From Pyxicephalus adspersus (lineage: Eukaryota; Chordata; Amphibia; Anura; Pyxicephalidae): DNA of 64,000 nucleotides. Positions 24,001 through 36,344 of the stretch are shown here, one piece after another. The stretch's first letter is position 1. Each line of letters starts with the position of its first letter. The translations under genes and the position numbers were made by a program. The DNA lies in contig NC_092858.1 in NCBI RefSeq assembly GCF_032062135.1, positions 122,343,021-122,407,020 of the forward strand, in the 5' to 3' direction. The notes under the pieces are model-generated. The model was given only the letters and a program-made list of their open reading frames with translations. It searched no databases and had not been told where the DNA came from.

Positions 24001-27000
24001 AACAATAAAGAATTGTTAGATTGATCCTGTCGGTGTAGACACACCGTACACATAGCAGTGTTTACTTGTCACAATCACTCATGAAGTTTTCTGCCAAGAA
24101 TATAACAAGGTTTGATTGTTGGAGGTGAGTAATGCCTACATGTTTGGAGCCAGAGAGAAGCAGGAAAAATGTGTACGTAATAAAAATTTGTTATGATACT
24201 ACATAGTGTAGATTTATTTATGGGTTTTTTCTTTCTATGACAAACAAGCAAGGTTATTTAATGGAGTAATAAGTATTTGCAAAGTACAGCACTAACACAA
24301 CCACCTATTAGATTTAGCATTACTGTTGAAATAAATGACTTCATACTTCCTTCATTGCTCTTTCAGTTTAGGAACCTTCTCTTGACAAAACTGAATGGCT
24401 GAGATAAAACAGACATTTGCTTGAGGAAAGATTAAAGAAAATGTAGGAAAACATCAACACCTCTCTCGTTTGTTTTAATGTTAAAACATACCTAAATGCA
24501 CTAAACAAAAGGTCACCAGAAGATAGAGATTCTTTTGCAGAAGAGTCTCTTTTGTATCTTTTGTGGCTTTTTTTTTTGGGGCGGGGGTATGTGCTGTGCA
24601 CTGTAAAACCCCACCGCCACATTTAGAGGCAAATGTTGAAGTCGATGGTCAACAAGGATTTCCATGGACCCAGAAGTCTGCCAAAGAACGGCAAAAAGAT
24701 GGCAGCTTTCTGGGAAGCAGCAGGTCCCTGGATCACTGCAGACTGCCTACAAAAAGTGTGTACCATAATTGGCAAGTAAGCTGTGCATAGCTGCCAATTA
24801 TAGGAAAACATAACCACACCAAAGGGAATATATGTCTACTTTTAAGAGCATTTAGGAGCCAGTTGATCGGTGGTTAGTGGGTGTTTAGCCCTTGTGTAAG
24901 CACTGAACAAACTGCCAATGTAATTTACAACCTATTAGCTATCGATAGCAATGGTTATTTAAAATACAGATCCTTGGAATTCACAGATATTGAATATACT
25001 TCACAAGATAATGAATTAGAAATATAAATATAGCTTTACTTGACTGTAACAACTGTAGACAATATATGTAACCACTTGTCAAACCACTGTAAAAAAAAAA
25101 TGTAGTTCAAAAATTATTGCAATCCCAATGAAAATGGTCAGTTCGGAAAATATTATTGTGAGCACAGCATTGTCAAACATTGGTACATACACATTTCAAG
25201 CTGAGAAAAAGCTTAGAGGTAAGTATTGTGTTTTGTGCAGACTGATGATTTCATGCTTTAAGATAAAACTGTGTTCAGCATTATCAATCTTGCTTTAAAA
25301 AAAGAAAAAAAAAAGCTATTAGCTGATCCTGATCTTATATTAGACAAAGCTATATCAATCTGAGAATTGCAGAGACGAGTTAGGATCTTGTCAACCTTAG
25401 AAATTACTATATGGTCTGTCTCAGTGTAAACAGTCTACAAAAGTCAAATGTGCTGCATTTAAAAAAATATCAAATCAATAACTGCAGACCAGGCAGTGCG
25501 ATTGATCTACTAAAGGGGTTTAAGCTGTTCATGTAGTGAAATATCATCTTAGTCTTACATTTTTTCTTAGCTTAGTTAATAAAAAATTCCCTTTTTAAAG
25601 AATTTCCAATCATCTTCAGGTAAATGTTAAAAAACAAGAGTGTTAGAGATTGTTCCCAATTCTGCATTACTACATTCATAGTGCCAAATCTCTGTCTATC
25701 CAGAAAGCATAGTGACAATGCAAGAAGTGATGGGATTTTTGGGGGGGATTTTTTAAATTAAAGCTAAAGAAAGACGTGTATAACTGACTTACATCTAGGT
25801 ATGTTCTATTACAATAGCCAGTGAGGAAGTGTTGAGTGTTACAATGCCAAAATATGTACTGTACAGTAACCCAAACATTTTGTACCAAATTTGTTATAAT
25901 AAGTTTGTGGGTGGCTGACACAAGTTTAAATCATGGCCAGATCACTATCTGCATGAACAGTTTGTATGTTCTCTCTCATGTTTGTGTATGAGTTTCCTCA
26001 AAATAAAACATACATAAAAAGTGATTTGATTCCCATAGGGGAAAAGGCACTAAATAAATATTGGCATAATTATGTTTAATCTAAATGTAATAATCATGCA
26101 TCTTGCATAAAATTATCATACTTCCCAGTAACTTAATAGTATCATTTGGATCTTCAAAGCAAGTCTCTGTAGTTTTCACACTGCCAAGGGTAACATTTAC
26201 TTTTGCAAGGTTCCTATTCCTTCTCTATTTTCACCTATACACTGCAAAGAAAAAAAAGCAGTAATAAATTGCTTAGGACAATAGCAAATAATAGAAGCTG
26301 TAAAACGTATACGTTTCATGTATTAGCTGTTCATCATAGAGAGCAGTTCTGCTGGAGTACGGTTTGTTCTTTATATGGGCTATGGTGTCAAGGGGTGTGC
26401 TAAAGCTAGCCAAAGACAAGCAGATCTTTACTGAGCTCTGAGAGCTGCTGCTGATTTGTCTGATGGCTTATTCAACTTATGTGCCATCAAGGGATTGTTC
26501 TCTTTCCTCAGCAAGAAGATATCAATCAAATACTGGGTCTGCATTTTCTGCATTTTCCAGAACTCTGTAAAATCTTTGTTACTGACACTACAGATGTCCA
26601 TCATGTGCAATTCTCCAAATGTTCAGTATCAATCATTTAATAACCCCTAAACTCTCCAAGGCTCAGATCTGATTTATAGCTTGAGAATATCATGTATAGT
26701 TCTAGCATTGTAACAAACTCCTGAATAAAAAGTTTCTTGAAACAGAACCTAGCTATTTTTTTCCATTCTATTGAATGACATATGAAAATAAAATAAAGTT
26801 AAAATAAAATAATTAAATGCAGACCTTCCTAAAGTATATGTTTAGCCATCTTGACAGTTTTTGTTTTAATTTCTGTCTTTTTATAAAGCGGATCTACCCT
26901 CACTTTCTGGTTCAAGAGAAGCAAAGAGCTCATAACTAAAAAAGTAAAGGCAATTTTTGAAAAAATGTCACCAGGACAGCCATTGAAAGATTTGTCCTTA

Positions 27001-28562
27001 TTTCTGATTCTGGTGTCAACTCATCAATTGTAGTGATAGGAAATACAAAATTTTAAATTGTAGCCAAGATAAATACAGTTTTCTCTACCAGGGACGCAAA
27101 CAATAAAAAACTGACAAAAGTTGTAATCCTTACCCATTTTATCGAAAAGTGCAAAAGAGTTTTTAATATAAATACAATTTAAAGTTTTAATTTCAGTCAG
27201 TTCCCTTATAAAGATATATCACCTCTCTTTCAACACTGTCTGACACTTGTTTGTGAAGAAAGTATGAGAAATTCTCTCTTATAAGAACATAGTTATAAAA
27301 TCCTGAAAAAGATTCTGAACTTTTTTTTTGTTCTATTTTTTTCCAAAACTGCCTGTGTTACCATGGGGAAAGGGGCAAGTTACTTTTTTACATATTTCAA
27401 TACATAAAAAAGGGGATACTACCCCTCACTCCCTGTTCTATCTGCCACAGTCTTAGACAGCATAGACACAGACATATATTAAAAGTTTCAACAAATGTTC
27501 TTATACTTTCTTGTATTTTTTTACTATATCCAAAAAAAAAACATACTGATTGTACTTGCTAAAATGAAATTCACTGCTTAGCTTGTCCCTGACTAAAGGT
27601 GTTTGTTCATGTTTTCTCTGCACTTCGGATTTTGGAAAATACTACCCATATTATACTTCTGCATGAGATGGTCCACCATACTGTATGGCACATATAAGAC
27701 TGACTTTTTATAATTATTTGAGCTTAAACAGAACCACTGTGCACAATTTAGAAGGTAGAATGGGACTTATGTAATATGTTGTTATGAAAGCTCTGAAGGT
27801 AAGGTGGTCTCTGGCTTTGTCAAAGAACGGGGTTCCATTTTAAAATATATAGATAGGAGAAAGTCATGTATTTATAGGTTGGTATTTCATTATACAGAAG
27901 CATTACTTGTAGGTGATTAAGTTTGACACAATGCATTTTGTTAGCAGCCCTCTTCTGCCACTAGTTAGTTGGAGCCTGTATGAATGGCAGAATTATTCTG
28001 ATTTATAGAATTCATTAGTTATAAAACAAAAAGTGTAAACTTTTTACAAGCTTTCCTTTTTCATTTGTTAAAGTCCAGCTGTTCCCCTTCTAATTACAAA
28101 TTGTACAAAAGCACCAATTTTGCTGCTAGATAGAACACTGCCACTACTTATTTTTTAAAAAAAAGATGAAACATATATGTTGTAATCGAACTGTTTTGTT
28201 TTTAAAATAAATAAACTGCATGTATTATTACATATGACTAGCATAGAGGACCCAGACCTGTTCTGATATTGGTCTTCTTTCATCCTCTTCACAGCAGCAC
28301 TCAGAATAGGAAAGGAAAAGGCAACACTATTCAACAATTAGGAACGTGCTAAAGGAGCAGAAAGATCAGAGTTAGACTTCTCACTGTATTGATGTTCCTT
28401 CAGTGTTTTATGAAACAGTGTCTTATGGGAATCTTCAACTAGCAGTATACATTTAAAATCTGTGCTTTAAAGAACAGTAAAAAACATTCTTTGGTCATTC
28501 CAAAGTTCTACAATAAAATCCTTTAAAAAAACATCAACTGGACTTCCCTTTTCAACAAACAA
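21061..28562. other. Long AT-rich stretch without a recognisable gene
   Basis: About 7.5 kb. Minor items: a sequence near 21770-21810 (cccccagccgactgcttgca) that may be a repeat fragment; a GC-richer patch 24590-24760 with a 75-codon frame and no domain; and two direct 'cctcac-ttcctg-ttc'-like phrases near 26895 and 27422 bounding a possible repeat. A minus frame at 26428-26610 is treated separately. No RNA gene seen. Confidence 0.45.
26428..26628 (-). other. Short coding-like frame, unidentified
   Basis: The minus strand is open for about 66 codons after a stop and ends at a TAA at 26428. Its peptide has balanced composition, e.g. SVSNKDFTEFWKMQKMQTQY then LIDIFLLRKENNPLMAHKLN, unlike the I/K/F-rich chance frames around it. 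I do not recognise the family. It could be a remnant of a processed pseudogene, a terminal exon, or chance. No convincing acceptor site or start decides this. Confidence 0.2.
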
Positions 28563-29351
28563 ATTATAACTAAACTGAAATCAGATCACCATAATACCAG
28601 GGTGACATATCCTGCTGTAAAGGGAAGAAAAAGAGTGCCGATTGTAACAGTATCAACCGTTGGCGACGTCCTTCCCCCTAGTCCGGGTGGCCCTGTAGAG
28701 TTACTCCAGCGACTCCCCAAGCTGAATTGTGATTCCCTGTAGTTGGGCAGCTCTTAGAAGAGCTAGTAATAATATAGCGGTTCCCTACAACACAAGACAT
28801 GGCTGCGAGTTGAGGGTAAAAAAGAAAGAAGAAGAACACTTGATTGATGCCACACTTGGTATTATATACAAGTCCCCATGCAAGGGTGCCTCCCCCCTGG
28901 ACCTGATGGAGAACTAGGTGATTGACACACCGACCAATAGAAATAACCACACAATCCGGGACACTCCCACCCAATGTCTCCCCTCTGTCTGGGAGATAAT
29001 TAGGTCAGACACCGGACGTAACCCAATCATCTCAACAGACAAACAGAGGGCCTTTGTTACACCAATCTCACTGCACATGGAATGGCATCTCTTTCTTCTC
29101 AGTGTAGAAAATGCCCCTGCAAGATCAGGGCATGCGCAAAAGGAGAAGCCAGGAGCCTCTTGAGATGCGTGATGTAAGTATCGCGAGAAGCTCTGCGCTC
29201 CCTTTCAGTCTTGATGACCTGGTGAAAGGGGAGGTGCGTCATCCTTTTTTAAAGGTGTTGCATCAAAAAAAAGAATAATATTTTTACTTTATATAAAAGG
29301 GTTGTCTACCGTTTCATTTAAAGTAAAAATTTTAGTTTAGTTCTGCTTTAG
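28563..29351 (-). mobile_element. MITE family A, copy 2, split by an LTR
   Basis: The minus strand starts at 29351 with ctaaagcagaactaaactaa, the intact terminus of the family, and carries the diagnostic 'gggagcgcagagcttctcgc' and 'gcatctcaagaggctcctgg' body shared with the copies at 6.5 and 52 kb. The element is interrupted by a solo LTR at 28643-29061 and resumes to an eroded inner end near 28563 (aactaaactgaaatc). Confidence 0.7.
28643..29061. mobile_element. Solo LTR, 419 bp, nested in MITE A
   Basis: The segment begins TGTAACA and ends TGTTACA, a perfect 7-bp inverted pair with the TG...CA ends of retrotransposon LTRs. It is flanked by ccgat (28638-28642) and ccaat (29062-29066), a 5-bp target duplication with one mismatch. 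It interrupts an otherwise collinear MITE, which confirms both ends. A TATA-like motif (tatataatac on the minus strand, tatatac on the plus) lies near 28860; no AATAAA is seen, so orientation is unresolved. Frames inside it (98 and 62 codons) are not genes. The 5-bp duplication suits Ty3/Gypsy-type integration, but the family is not identified. Confidence 0.75.
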
Positions 29352-31934
29352 GGAAGAACTAGTACCTGGGATCAGTAATACTAAGTACTAAGTATTACTA
29401 CTAAGTAATGGAAGTATACTAAGATGGAGGTCTGATTTGCAATGTCCAAGATTAGGTCTATACTGGAAAAGTTTGTGCATATATTCCATGCATATGCCAA
29501 AAATGCTTTCAAGAACAATTCATTAATAGCCAGACCTTTCTATTTCCTGAACATTTCTTTAGGCTTCAAAAATAGCCACAAATATATCAGCAATAGCAAC
29601 AAACAATTTGAATCCTAATCAGTTATGTTTTCCCTTTTTTATTTTACAGATTGTTTGAAAAATAAATTGACATATTGTACATATGTGTACTCATCTCATC
29701 TGCTTTCCATAAAAACACTGTTTGGCTGGATATCATAATATGTTTCTTGTTACTGATACTAAAAAAAAGAAAAACAACAAATTACCTATTAGGTGTAAAA
29801 GGGAAATATCCTATGAGCTTCAGAGGCAGGAAGAAAAACAGTGTACAGTAATTGAAAGAATTAGAAAGCTTCAGTCATCCTTGAAGTACGAAATCCATTT
29901 ATTAAATGTCTAACCAAATGAATATAGCTTCCTATTCAGTGGCTGGAGTTAAATTTAATCATATCAAGTACCAATGTTTATCTCTTTGATTAATGATCAT
30001 TTCATAATTACTGTACTAGACAGAGCAGAAAAAAGAAGTGTTGTGGTAGATGTAATGCCTGATAAACAGCAAATGGTGTGAGATTAAAAATGTATGACAA
30101 TACAAATTAAAGCAATTAAAAAAAAGTTTAGGCATAGCCACTGATATACAAATAACAGAAGGAACATTTATATGACTTTGTTTTTCTTTTGTTTTTTTAT
30201 TTGATTTTGACCACTATATATGAATCAGCCTCATTATATAAACAGAGCTTACATATCATTTTGGATAATTTTTAGGCCAAAAAGTAATTTTGGTATCTAT
30301 ATTAACCCTGCCTAAATAATTTGCAATTTCAAAAAGTCATAGTTTATGAATAAACTGTCTAATATGTTTGTTGTATTAGATCCTATGGCATACCTAAAAG
30401 TAATTTTAAAAGAAAAAACAGGGACCGTTTTTACTAATATCTTTATGCAAAAAGTTTTTAGTTCAAGTGATACCTCTTTTTTTAATTTATTTAAGTCATT
30501 AAGAATGAAATGCAAGATACTTTCAGGATTAGTATGTACGCTTTTCCACTGTCTTCATATCGCATACTTCTGTATTTCACTTATTGTAAACACCTGTCCT
30601 TTTGTTAATACATTTTAGACATTTTTGCATGTTGTTTTTTTTTGTCTTTAACTCATGATCTGTCTATTTAATTTCCAATAAAATATATTTTATAATAATG
30701 CAGTGCAAGAAATTGATGGGAATTCCTTCTTCATAAAAATCTAAAATGGATCTAAAAAACCCACATTACAAGTTACAAAGCGGAATCTCCGTTGGCAGGT
30801 GTACCAGGTATTTTGGTGTGTTACAGGTCATCTTGATGGGCATCATTGATTGAATTTATATAATTTTTATATTACCATTTTTACAATTTGGGAATTGTAA
30901 AAATTGGGAGGGTATAACTATCTGGTTGCCCTCTTCCTAAAGATTAAAAAGCATGTGGCCTGGTTTGTACAGGAGCTGGAGATAGACGCTCTCCCTTTCC
31001 TTGACATACGGGCTGCCTAGTTGGGACATCAGCTTAAAGTAAAGAGTGATATAAAACACCAAAGGGTTTAATTAACAAAAAAGCATGCAATCAGAATTGA
31101 ACTACATTTCCCTAACTGACTATAATCCCCCCCTATGCTTTACCTACACTGCTTCAATACATATTAAACTATGGTCGGTAGGATACAATTACCAATATGG
31201 GGGACATTGTTATATACCAGCTCTAACACAGCCTTATTGTCAAAGACATTGTAGTGCATTATGGATTGAAATAAAATACCCTCGCCAGATTCATCATAAT
31301 TTGGGCAAAAACTCTTAAAAATTCAGAACCCAGCTTCCTATGCCTACTGTTGACAATATGGCATTAATTGCATGGTCAAAATGGTGTATAATTGGAGTGT
31401 CATAATCACATAGGAGAAGACTAGTAAAATCCCTACATTCTTATTAGAGTTTCTGCAAATGACTCCCTTAATCGATATTACCACTCCACTTCATCTATAC
31501 TATTTTCAACAACCAACTACTTCCCATAAGTACTGAAATATAATTATAAGGTACCAGCTAAAGTGCTTCTCTCATCATTCTAGGGAAGATGGTGTCAACT
31601 TGGAAAGATTTGCCAGAAAACTCTCCCACTAGGGAGCCTTTAGTAAAAATCTAAAGTACTTTCTGTTCTTTCCAATACTTAAGTCAGATTGGCCAATCAT
31701 GCTGTAATGAGACAACACAAAGTACACTAAAATCCATATGGTTTTATCATGGCAACATTTCTCTTCCCGTATACTAAATCTTTGGGGAAAAAAGTAAAGT
31801 ACACATGGCCAAGTTACCTTCAGCATATTTGAAGATACAGACTTTAATGTATAACAACAATCATTGCAATATAAAGCAGAAGAAGATGAAGCTAGTACAA
31901 GCCGGATCTACTAAAAGGTATTTTGAGCGTGCAT
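29352..31934. other. Intergenic sequence
   Basis: AT-rich. Around 31085-31400 the plus strand shows a weakly LINE-like reading ('HCSALWIEIKYP'), too faint to call. Nothing else recognised. Confidence 0.45.
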
Positions 31935-32078
31935 TACTTTCCCCCCACCTTTTGGATTGTAAGGTTTTTCAGGCAGAGTCCTTTCCATTGTTTGTACTTG
32001 TTTACCCCTTTGCAACCCCTATTTATTGTACAGTGCTGCATAATATATGGCACTTTGTTAAATAAGGTTAATATTATT
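31935..32078 (+). mobile_element. L2-type LINE 3' end fragment
   Basis: Matches the minus-strand 3' end of the L2 fragment at 50 kb in order: 'ttttggattgtaag', 'caggcagagtcctttcc', 'ttgtacttgt', 'tttgcaacccctatttattg', 'tacagtgctgcataatat', then an AT-rich tail. Only the 3' untranslated region is left, as expected from 5'-truncated target-primed insertion. Confidence 0.7.
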
Positions 32079-34020
32079 TTTAAATACAAAAATAATGTAT
32101 CCAACTAACAAAATATTTAGCTTTGGGGAAAAGCTACGTTCTACATTAATCCTATCAATTTAAGATTGCTTTTGACTCTAAAGCTAAACATATTAATTCT
32201 ATATAATTTCCAAATGAATAATTCTGTGTACTGTGTACAGATGCTGCAATGAATAAAAGGAAATGTGTTAAAATCTGATCGGTAAGACATAGTAAACATG
32301 ACACAGACAGATGCCTTATGAACCCACATTAAAGTTTTCCTTTAAACTACATGTTTGATCAATGCTTTGCAAATATTCTATACCTACTCTGTAACAAAAT
32401 CCTATACCTGTGGATGATTATTATCAAAAGTTTGACTCAAGTCACTTCAGTAATATTTGACATAATACACTTTACAGACGATCAATATTCCTACATTTTG
32501 TGGAGCTATATTCTTGTTAAACCTTTACAAGAGGTTATTTTGATAAGCTTGTTCTGAAAAGAAAATGTCAGCTTAAAAGGCTTCCTTTTAATAACACCCA
32601 TGAAAGCACTTCCAGTACTCACACTGAAAATGATGTGTGTTTTAATAGGGCAAGAGGATTATATTCTTTTCTAATTTTATTTTGACACTTACCATCTGAA
32701 TTAAATAGATTCTCTGATAAACAATAGAACCATGTATCAGGACAAAATGGGGGGGGGGGAGTGATTCCTATGCATGTGGATATTTTTAAAATTGCAATAT
32801 TATATTTCAAACACCTTATCAACTCATATACCCCAGAGGAACATCCTAAAGCTGCATTTCAGCCTTACCTACCAGACCTGTAATAGGCCTTTAATGTTAT
32901 AGTCTACTTACCATGCATATTATACCTCCACACAAGAAGGACTAGCATACATATAAAAACTGCAATTCTGCACACATGGTCCACAAATTCCCTCTATCTG
33001 CTGCCACAACAAAACCCTAATGAAGGGGGACTGGTAAACCAAAATACACTTATTTGATCCTTTGCATAGTAGTACTTCAGCTAGACCTTTAAAATAGGCA
33101 TGGTGTTCTCATGTTGTTCATGGGCCTGATTTAAGGCTAATATTTTTTTTTGCACATGTTATTTCAATTTAGGGCAGACATCACCGGCCAGAAACATATG
33201 TGTCCAAAACTTACATAAACTTATCCAAGCCTTCCCAAGCCCAGTTCTAACTCTACCTCTGATTCTTAAGTCTTAAAGCAGAATACTGGGCAAATCCGCA
33301 AACCCCCACAACACTGGCCATATTGTGTGGTTGAGGCTTTGCTTTCACCCCCAATGATGGACCCTGCCGCTATTGGGGACAGGAGGGTCTGGTTCGCCTA
33401 AAAGGCAGGGGAGCTAAAAGCTTTTCCCCCCTTACATTTTGGAAAACAAGATACATGAGGACCTTTCCTGGTACAGAAGAGGAGCTTGTTGCCCCATTTT
33501 CCTTTTCAGAGTCCCAAGCTTATGGAGGGACTTTTGTTTTTTCTAATACAAGAAATTCTTTTTTACCAACAGATTGGAGCAGATGTTTAAGGGGTGTACC
33601 AACTTGTGTGCAAGAGTGCATTGTTTAAGTCCTAGTTTTCAAACACTCAGTTGTGAAAGATGCCATCAGCAGAGAACAGCCTCTGTTCAGCCATGCCATT
33701 ATGTTTACCAGATTTATGTGTTTTTATGATGTAATAGAACATTTTTGGGCCATGTTATGTTTGTCATTCCTGCCCCTTCCCCTTTAAACTGTCCCTGCTT
33801 CTGAAATTGTCATCACACAGAGGTATGCTGTTGCAGAAGCCCTGGCAGGGAGCGAGTATGGACCTGGGCTTGGCTGGGACCTGGATAGCTGGGTCATGGG
33901 AAGTCATCACAAGATTCTCTAGGTAAATTGACTTTGCCCTGCCCCCCATTAAGGGAAGCCTCGGGATGCACACAGGGCAAGGCTTATCCAGATGAGTATG
34001 ATGGAATGCCCTCACTAGCC
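32079..34020. other. Intergenic sequence with unclassified GC-richer patches
   Basis: Includes a G11 run at 32749-32759 and a GC-richer segment 33280-33480 containing a small hairpin-like 'gaccctgccgctattgggg' / 'gacaggagggtc'. The 95-codon minus frame at 33764-34051 is unrecognised and could be part of the Gypsy remnant that follows on the other strand. Confidence 0.4.
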
Positions 34021-34024
34021 TTAT

Positions 34025-34267
34025 GCCGTAGACATTGCTGGAAGTTTCCAAAGATTTTGGGTTTTGCTCATTTTTATCCTAAATCCCTGTGTGGATATGA
34101 TTGGGCCTAGAAACTGGATAGCATCTTTTCAGGTTCAAGTGGATATCTTTACTTATTTAAAGATCACACCAACTGTGATTTTGGGGATAATATTAATTCC
34201 TGATCTGCCCTTTAAATGTAAAATTGTGTTCTTCCAAAATGCCTTTGTCTGGAAATTGTCTCTCTAG
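34025..34267 (+). pseudogene. Ty3/Gypsy polymerase relic (RT-RNase H junction)
   Basis: One frame reads KFPKILGFAHFYPKSLCGYD, close to the conserved 'LGFANFYRRFI-GYS' phrase just after the Gypsy reverse transcriptase palm. The neighbouring frame reads FTYLKITPTVILGIILIPDL then PFKCKI, close to 'F--LK-----API L--PD--LPF-VE-D', the start of the RNase H region. The order and approximate 45-residue spacing fit Gypsy pol. A frameshift separates the halves and the catalytic aspartate region of RNase H is not preserved. Upstream sequence to about 33750 may belong to the same element. Recognised by motif memory only. Confidence 0.5.
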
Positions 34268-34531
34268 AAGACTAGGGTCATAAATTTCCTCTAATCAGGT
34301 ATTTCTTTATCTGACAACCAGGGTCCTTCCAGACCATCTAGTCAGAACTAGGGATGAGCGGGTGAATTTAATAAATTCGGTCTTGCGGCAAATTGGACCG
34401 TTCGTGCTTACCAAACATGTAGACGAGATTGGTCTTTGTAAATTTGCCCGGCGTGACTGAATTTTTTGGACCTGCAAGAACAGTCAGCTCCGCTCCTTTT
34501 GATTGCTCTTGCAGCCCTTTACTAGTTGTAT

Positions 34532-34920
34532 GTGTTCTTGGATAGAGTTTCTCTATCCAAGAACACAGGAGTCCTATGTTCCTGGATAGAGAAACTCTAT
34601 CCAGGAACACATACTACAGGGCGGCAACAGCAATGATTGAGATAGAGTTTCTCTATCCAGGAACACAGTGTGAGTCTCACGACTGGCTGCTCATGAATGA
34701 ATGCAGCATAGGAAAAGTCCTCTGATTTCATTCATAAACGGAAGCCGCATGACTCACTCTGAGAGGAGGTGGGAGGTGGGAGAATTCGGGTTATTTTTAG
34801 GGACTCTGATTTTTAGGAATCGGATTGCTGTTGCAGCCCTTTTACTAGTAGTATGTGTTTTTGGATAGAGTTTCTCTATCCATGAACACAAGGAGTACTG
34901 TGTTCCTGGATAGAGAAACA
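34532..34920. repeat. Hairpin array, GTGTTCTTGGATAGAG units
   Basis: 34532-34566 is gtgttcttggatagag, loop ttt, and the exact inverse: a 16-bp perfect stem. 34577-34609 is a 15-bp perfect stem (tgttcctggatagag, loop aaa). A 7-bp version is at 34641-34657, a one-mismatch version at 34856-34888, and a half-unit near 34901. A related hairpin is inside the hAT-like element at 63436-63470. Confidence 0.9.
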
Positions 34921-35069
34921 GCTGCAATCATTGATGAGCTCAGTATGCGATCCCCGGGGCACTAGAAGTTAATTAACCTCTAGTGCCCTGGGGAATTGCA
35001 CACTCTTCTCATTGATTGAAAGCCACAGCTGCATTGTAATATAAGTATCTCTTACTCTGTAACACACTT

Positions 35070-36080
35070 TAGGCTGGGTCTACATGAATGGTTTTAAAAA
35101 CTCATATAAACGTTCCTAGCACGTTTATATGCACTTTTTTGCACTTTTATAAGCGTTTTAAAGCTTAACTTTAAAGCACTAAAAAACGTTTATAAATGCC
35201 TATGACGTGTTTTACCGCGAATTGCCACGATTTGCCTCGATTTTACATAAGCGTTTATAAAATTTTTTGCTTTTAACCCTTTCAGGGAATGAGTACAGGG
35301 GTACATAAAACCCCTTACTCATTCCCTGAAAGGGATAAAATATGTGTAAAAAAATTGGACGAGGCTTTAATGTTAAATTATTTTATTAAATGTGTGTGTT
35401 TGTGTAACAAAACTTTTTTTTTTTTACAGGTTATCCCAATGACAGGACGATTCCCAGGGCTGCAATCATGACATGAGCACAGCCATGGGACTCCTCCTGA
35501 CAGTGAGGGATCGCAGGGCACTAGGGGTTAAATAAGGCCAAGGCTCTCAAATTAACCCCTAGTGCTCTGTGATTGAGGTTTTACGTTTCTCAGCCATTCA
35601 GCCCTAGACATGAATGGGGAGTCTTGTGCCCATTCATCTCTAGTGTTCTATGATTGGCTGAGAAAATGGAAACCATGATGACAGCTCAAGCATCATCAGC
35701 ATTTCCCTTTCCTCAGCCAATCAGGGAGTAGAGCAGTCAGCAGAGCTCTGCTATGCTGACAGCTCTGCTCCCCTGATTGCTCCTGCAGCCCTAGAGAAGC
35801 TGTGACATATTCTGTATTTGTAACACATATTAGAGCTCCTCTAGGGCTGCGGGAATAATCAGGGGAGAGGAGATGTCAGCATAGCAGAGCTCCGCTGATT
35901 GCTCTGCTCCCTGATTGGCTGAGGAAAGGGAAATTCTGATGATACTTGAGCTGTCATCAGGGTTTCCTATGAAACGTCCTGGTGTAGATTAGCCTATTGG
36001 AATGCATGGGAACTTCAAACATGGGGTTTAAAAGCCTCAGGTTAAATGCTGGGGAAACAAGACCGTGTAGATTAGGCCTT
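35070..36080. mobile_element. Non-autonomous element with TTAGGC ends, nested
   Basis: Termini ttaggctgggtctacatg and, reversed, taaggcctaatctacacg form imperfect inverted repeats. Contents: repeated 'aagcgttt' / 'aacgtttat' cores near the left end, a hairpin at 35277-35334 (stem ccctttcagggaatgagta plus six more pairs, one bulge, 7-nt loop), and a 129-bp-arm inverted repeat (35668-35967). No coding capacity. The superfamily is unresolved because the target duplication is not clear. Confidence 0.55.
35668..35967. repeat. Long inverted repeat, 129-bp arms, 42-bp loop
   Basis: Left arm 35668-35796 and right arm 35839-35967 are inverted copies with roughly 90% identity by eye; both carry tttcctcagccaatcaggg and gagctctgctatgctgac in opposite orientation. 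The 42-base loop contains gtgacatattctgtatttg. If transcribed it would form a long double-stranded RNA hairpin. Confidence 0.85.
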
Positions 36081-36085
36081 ACAGC

Positions 36086-36168
36086 ACAGTAATATTATGA
36101 TATATTTGTTACATTTTTCTCGTAGCGGATAAAGGAAAAATGTAACAAATGTATCATAAAATTACTGT
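36086..36168. repeat. 34-bp-stem hairpin
   Basis: Arms 36086-36119 (starting acagtaatattatgatat) and 36135-36168 are inverted copies with two mismatches, loop tcgtagcggataaag region of 15 nt. The dimensions resemble a small-RNA precursor stem, though it lies in transposon-derived sequence. Confidence 0.85.
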
Positions 36169-36344
36169 GTTGGAAAGTGTGTTACAAGTAGGAGATATTT
36201 ATTTACAATGTCAGCAGTTTCCGCTGTGCTCAGCTAGCAGAAAAAAGCCCCTTGGTAATTTAAAAACAGTACACAACAATTCTACCAATAATTTTTTTTA
36301 AGGCACTAGAGGTTAAATGGGGAGAAGCCCTTCCATTCAAAACC

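Noticed and set aside
31085..31400. Weak L1-like reading with 'ALWIEIKYP'
   Set aside because: Too few matching positions and no neighbouring LINE motif; left uncalled.
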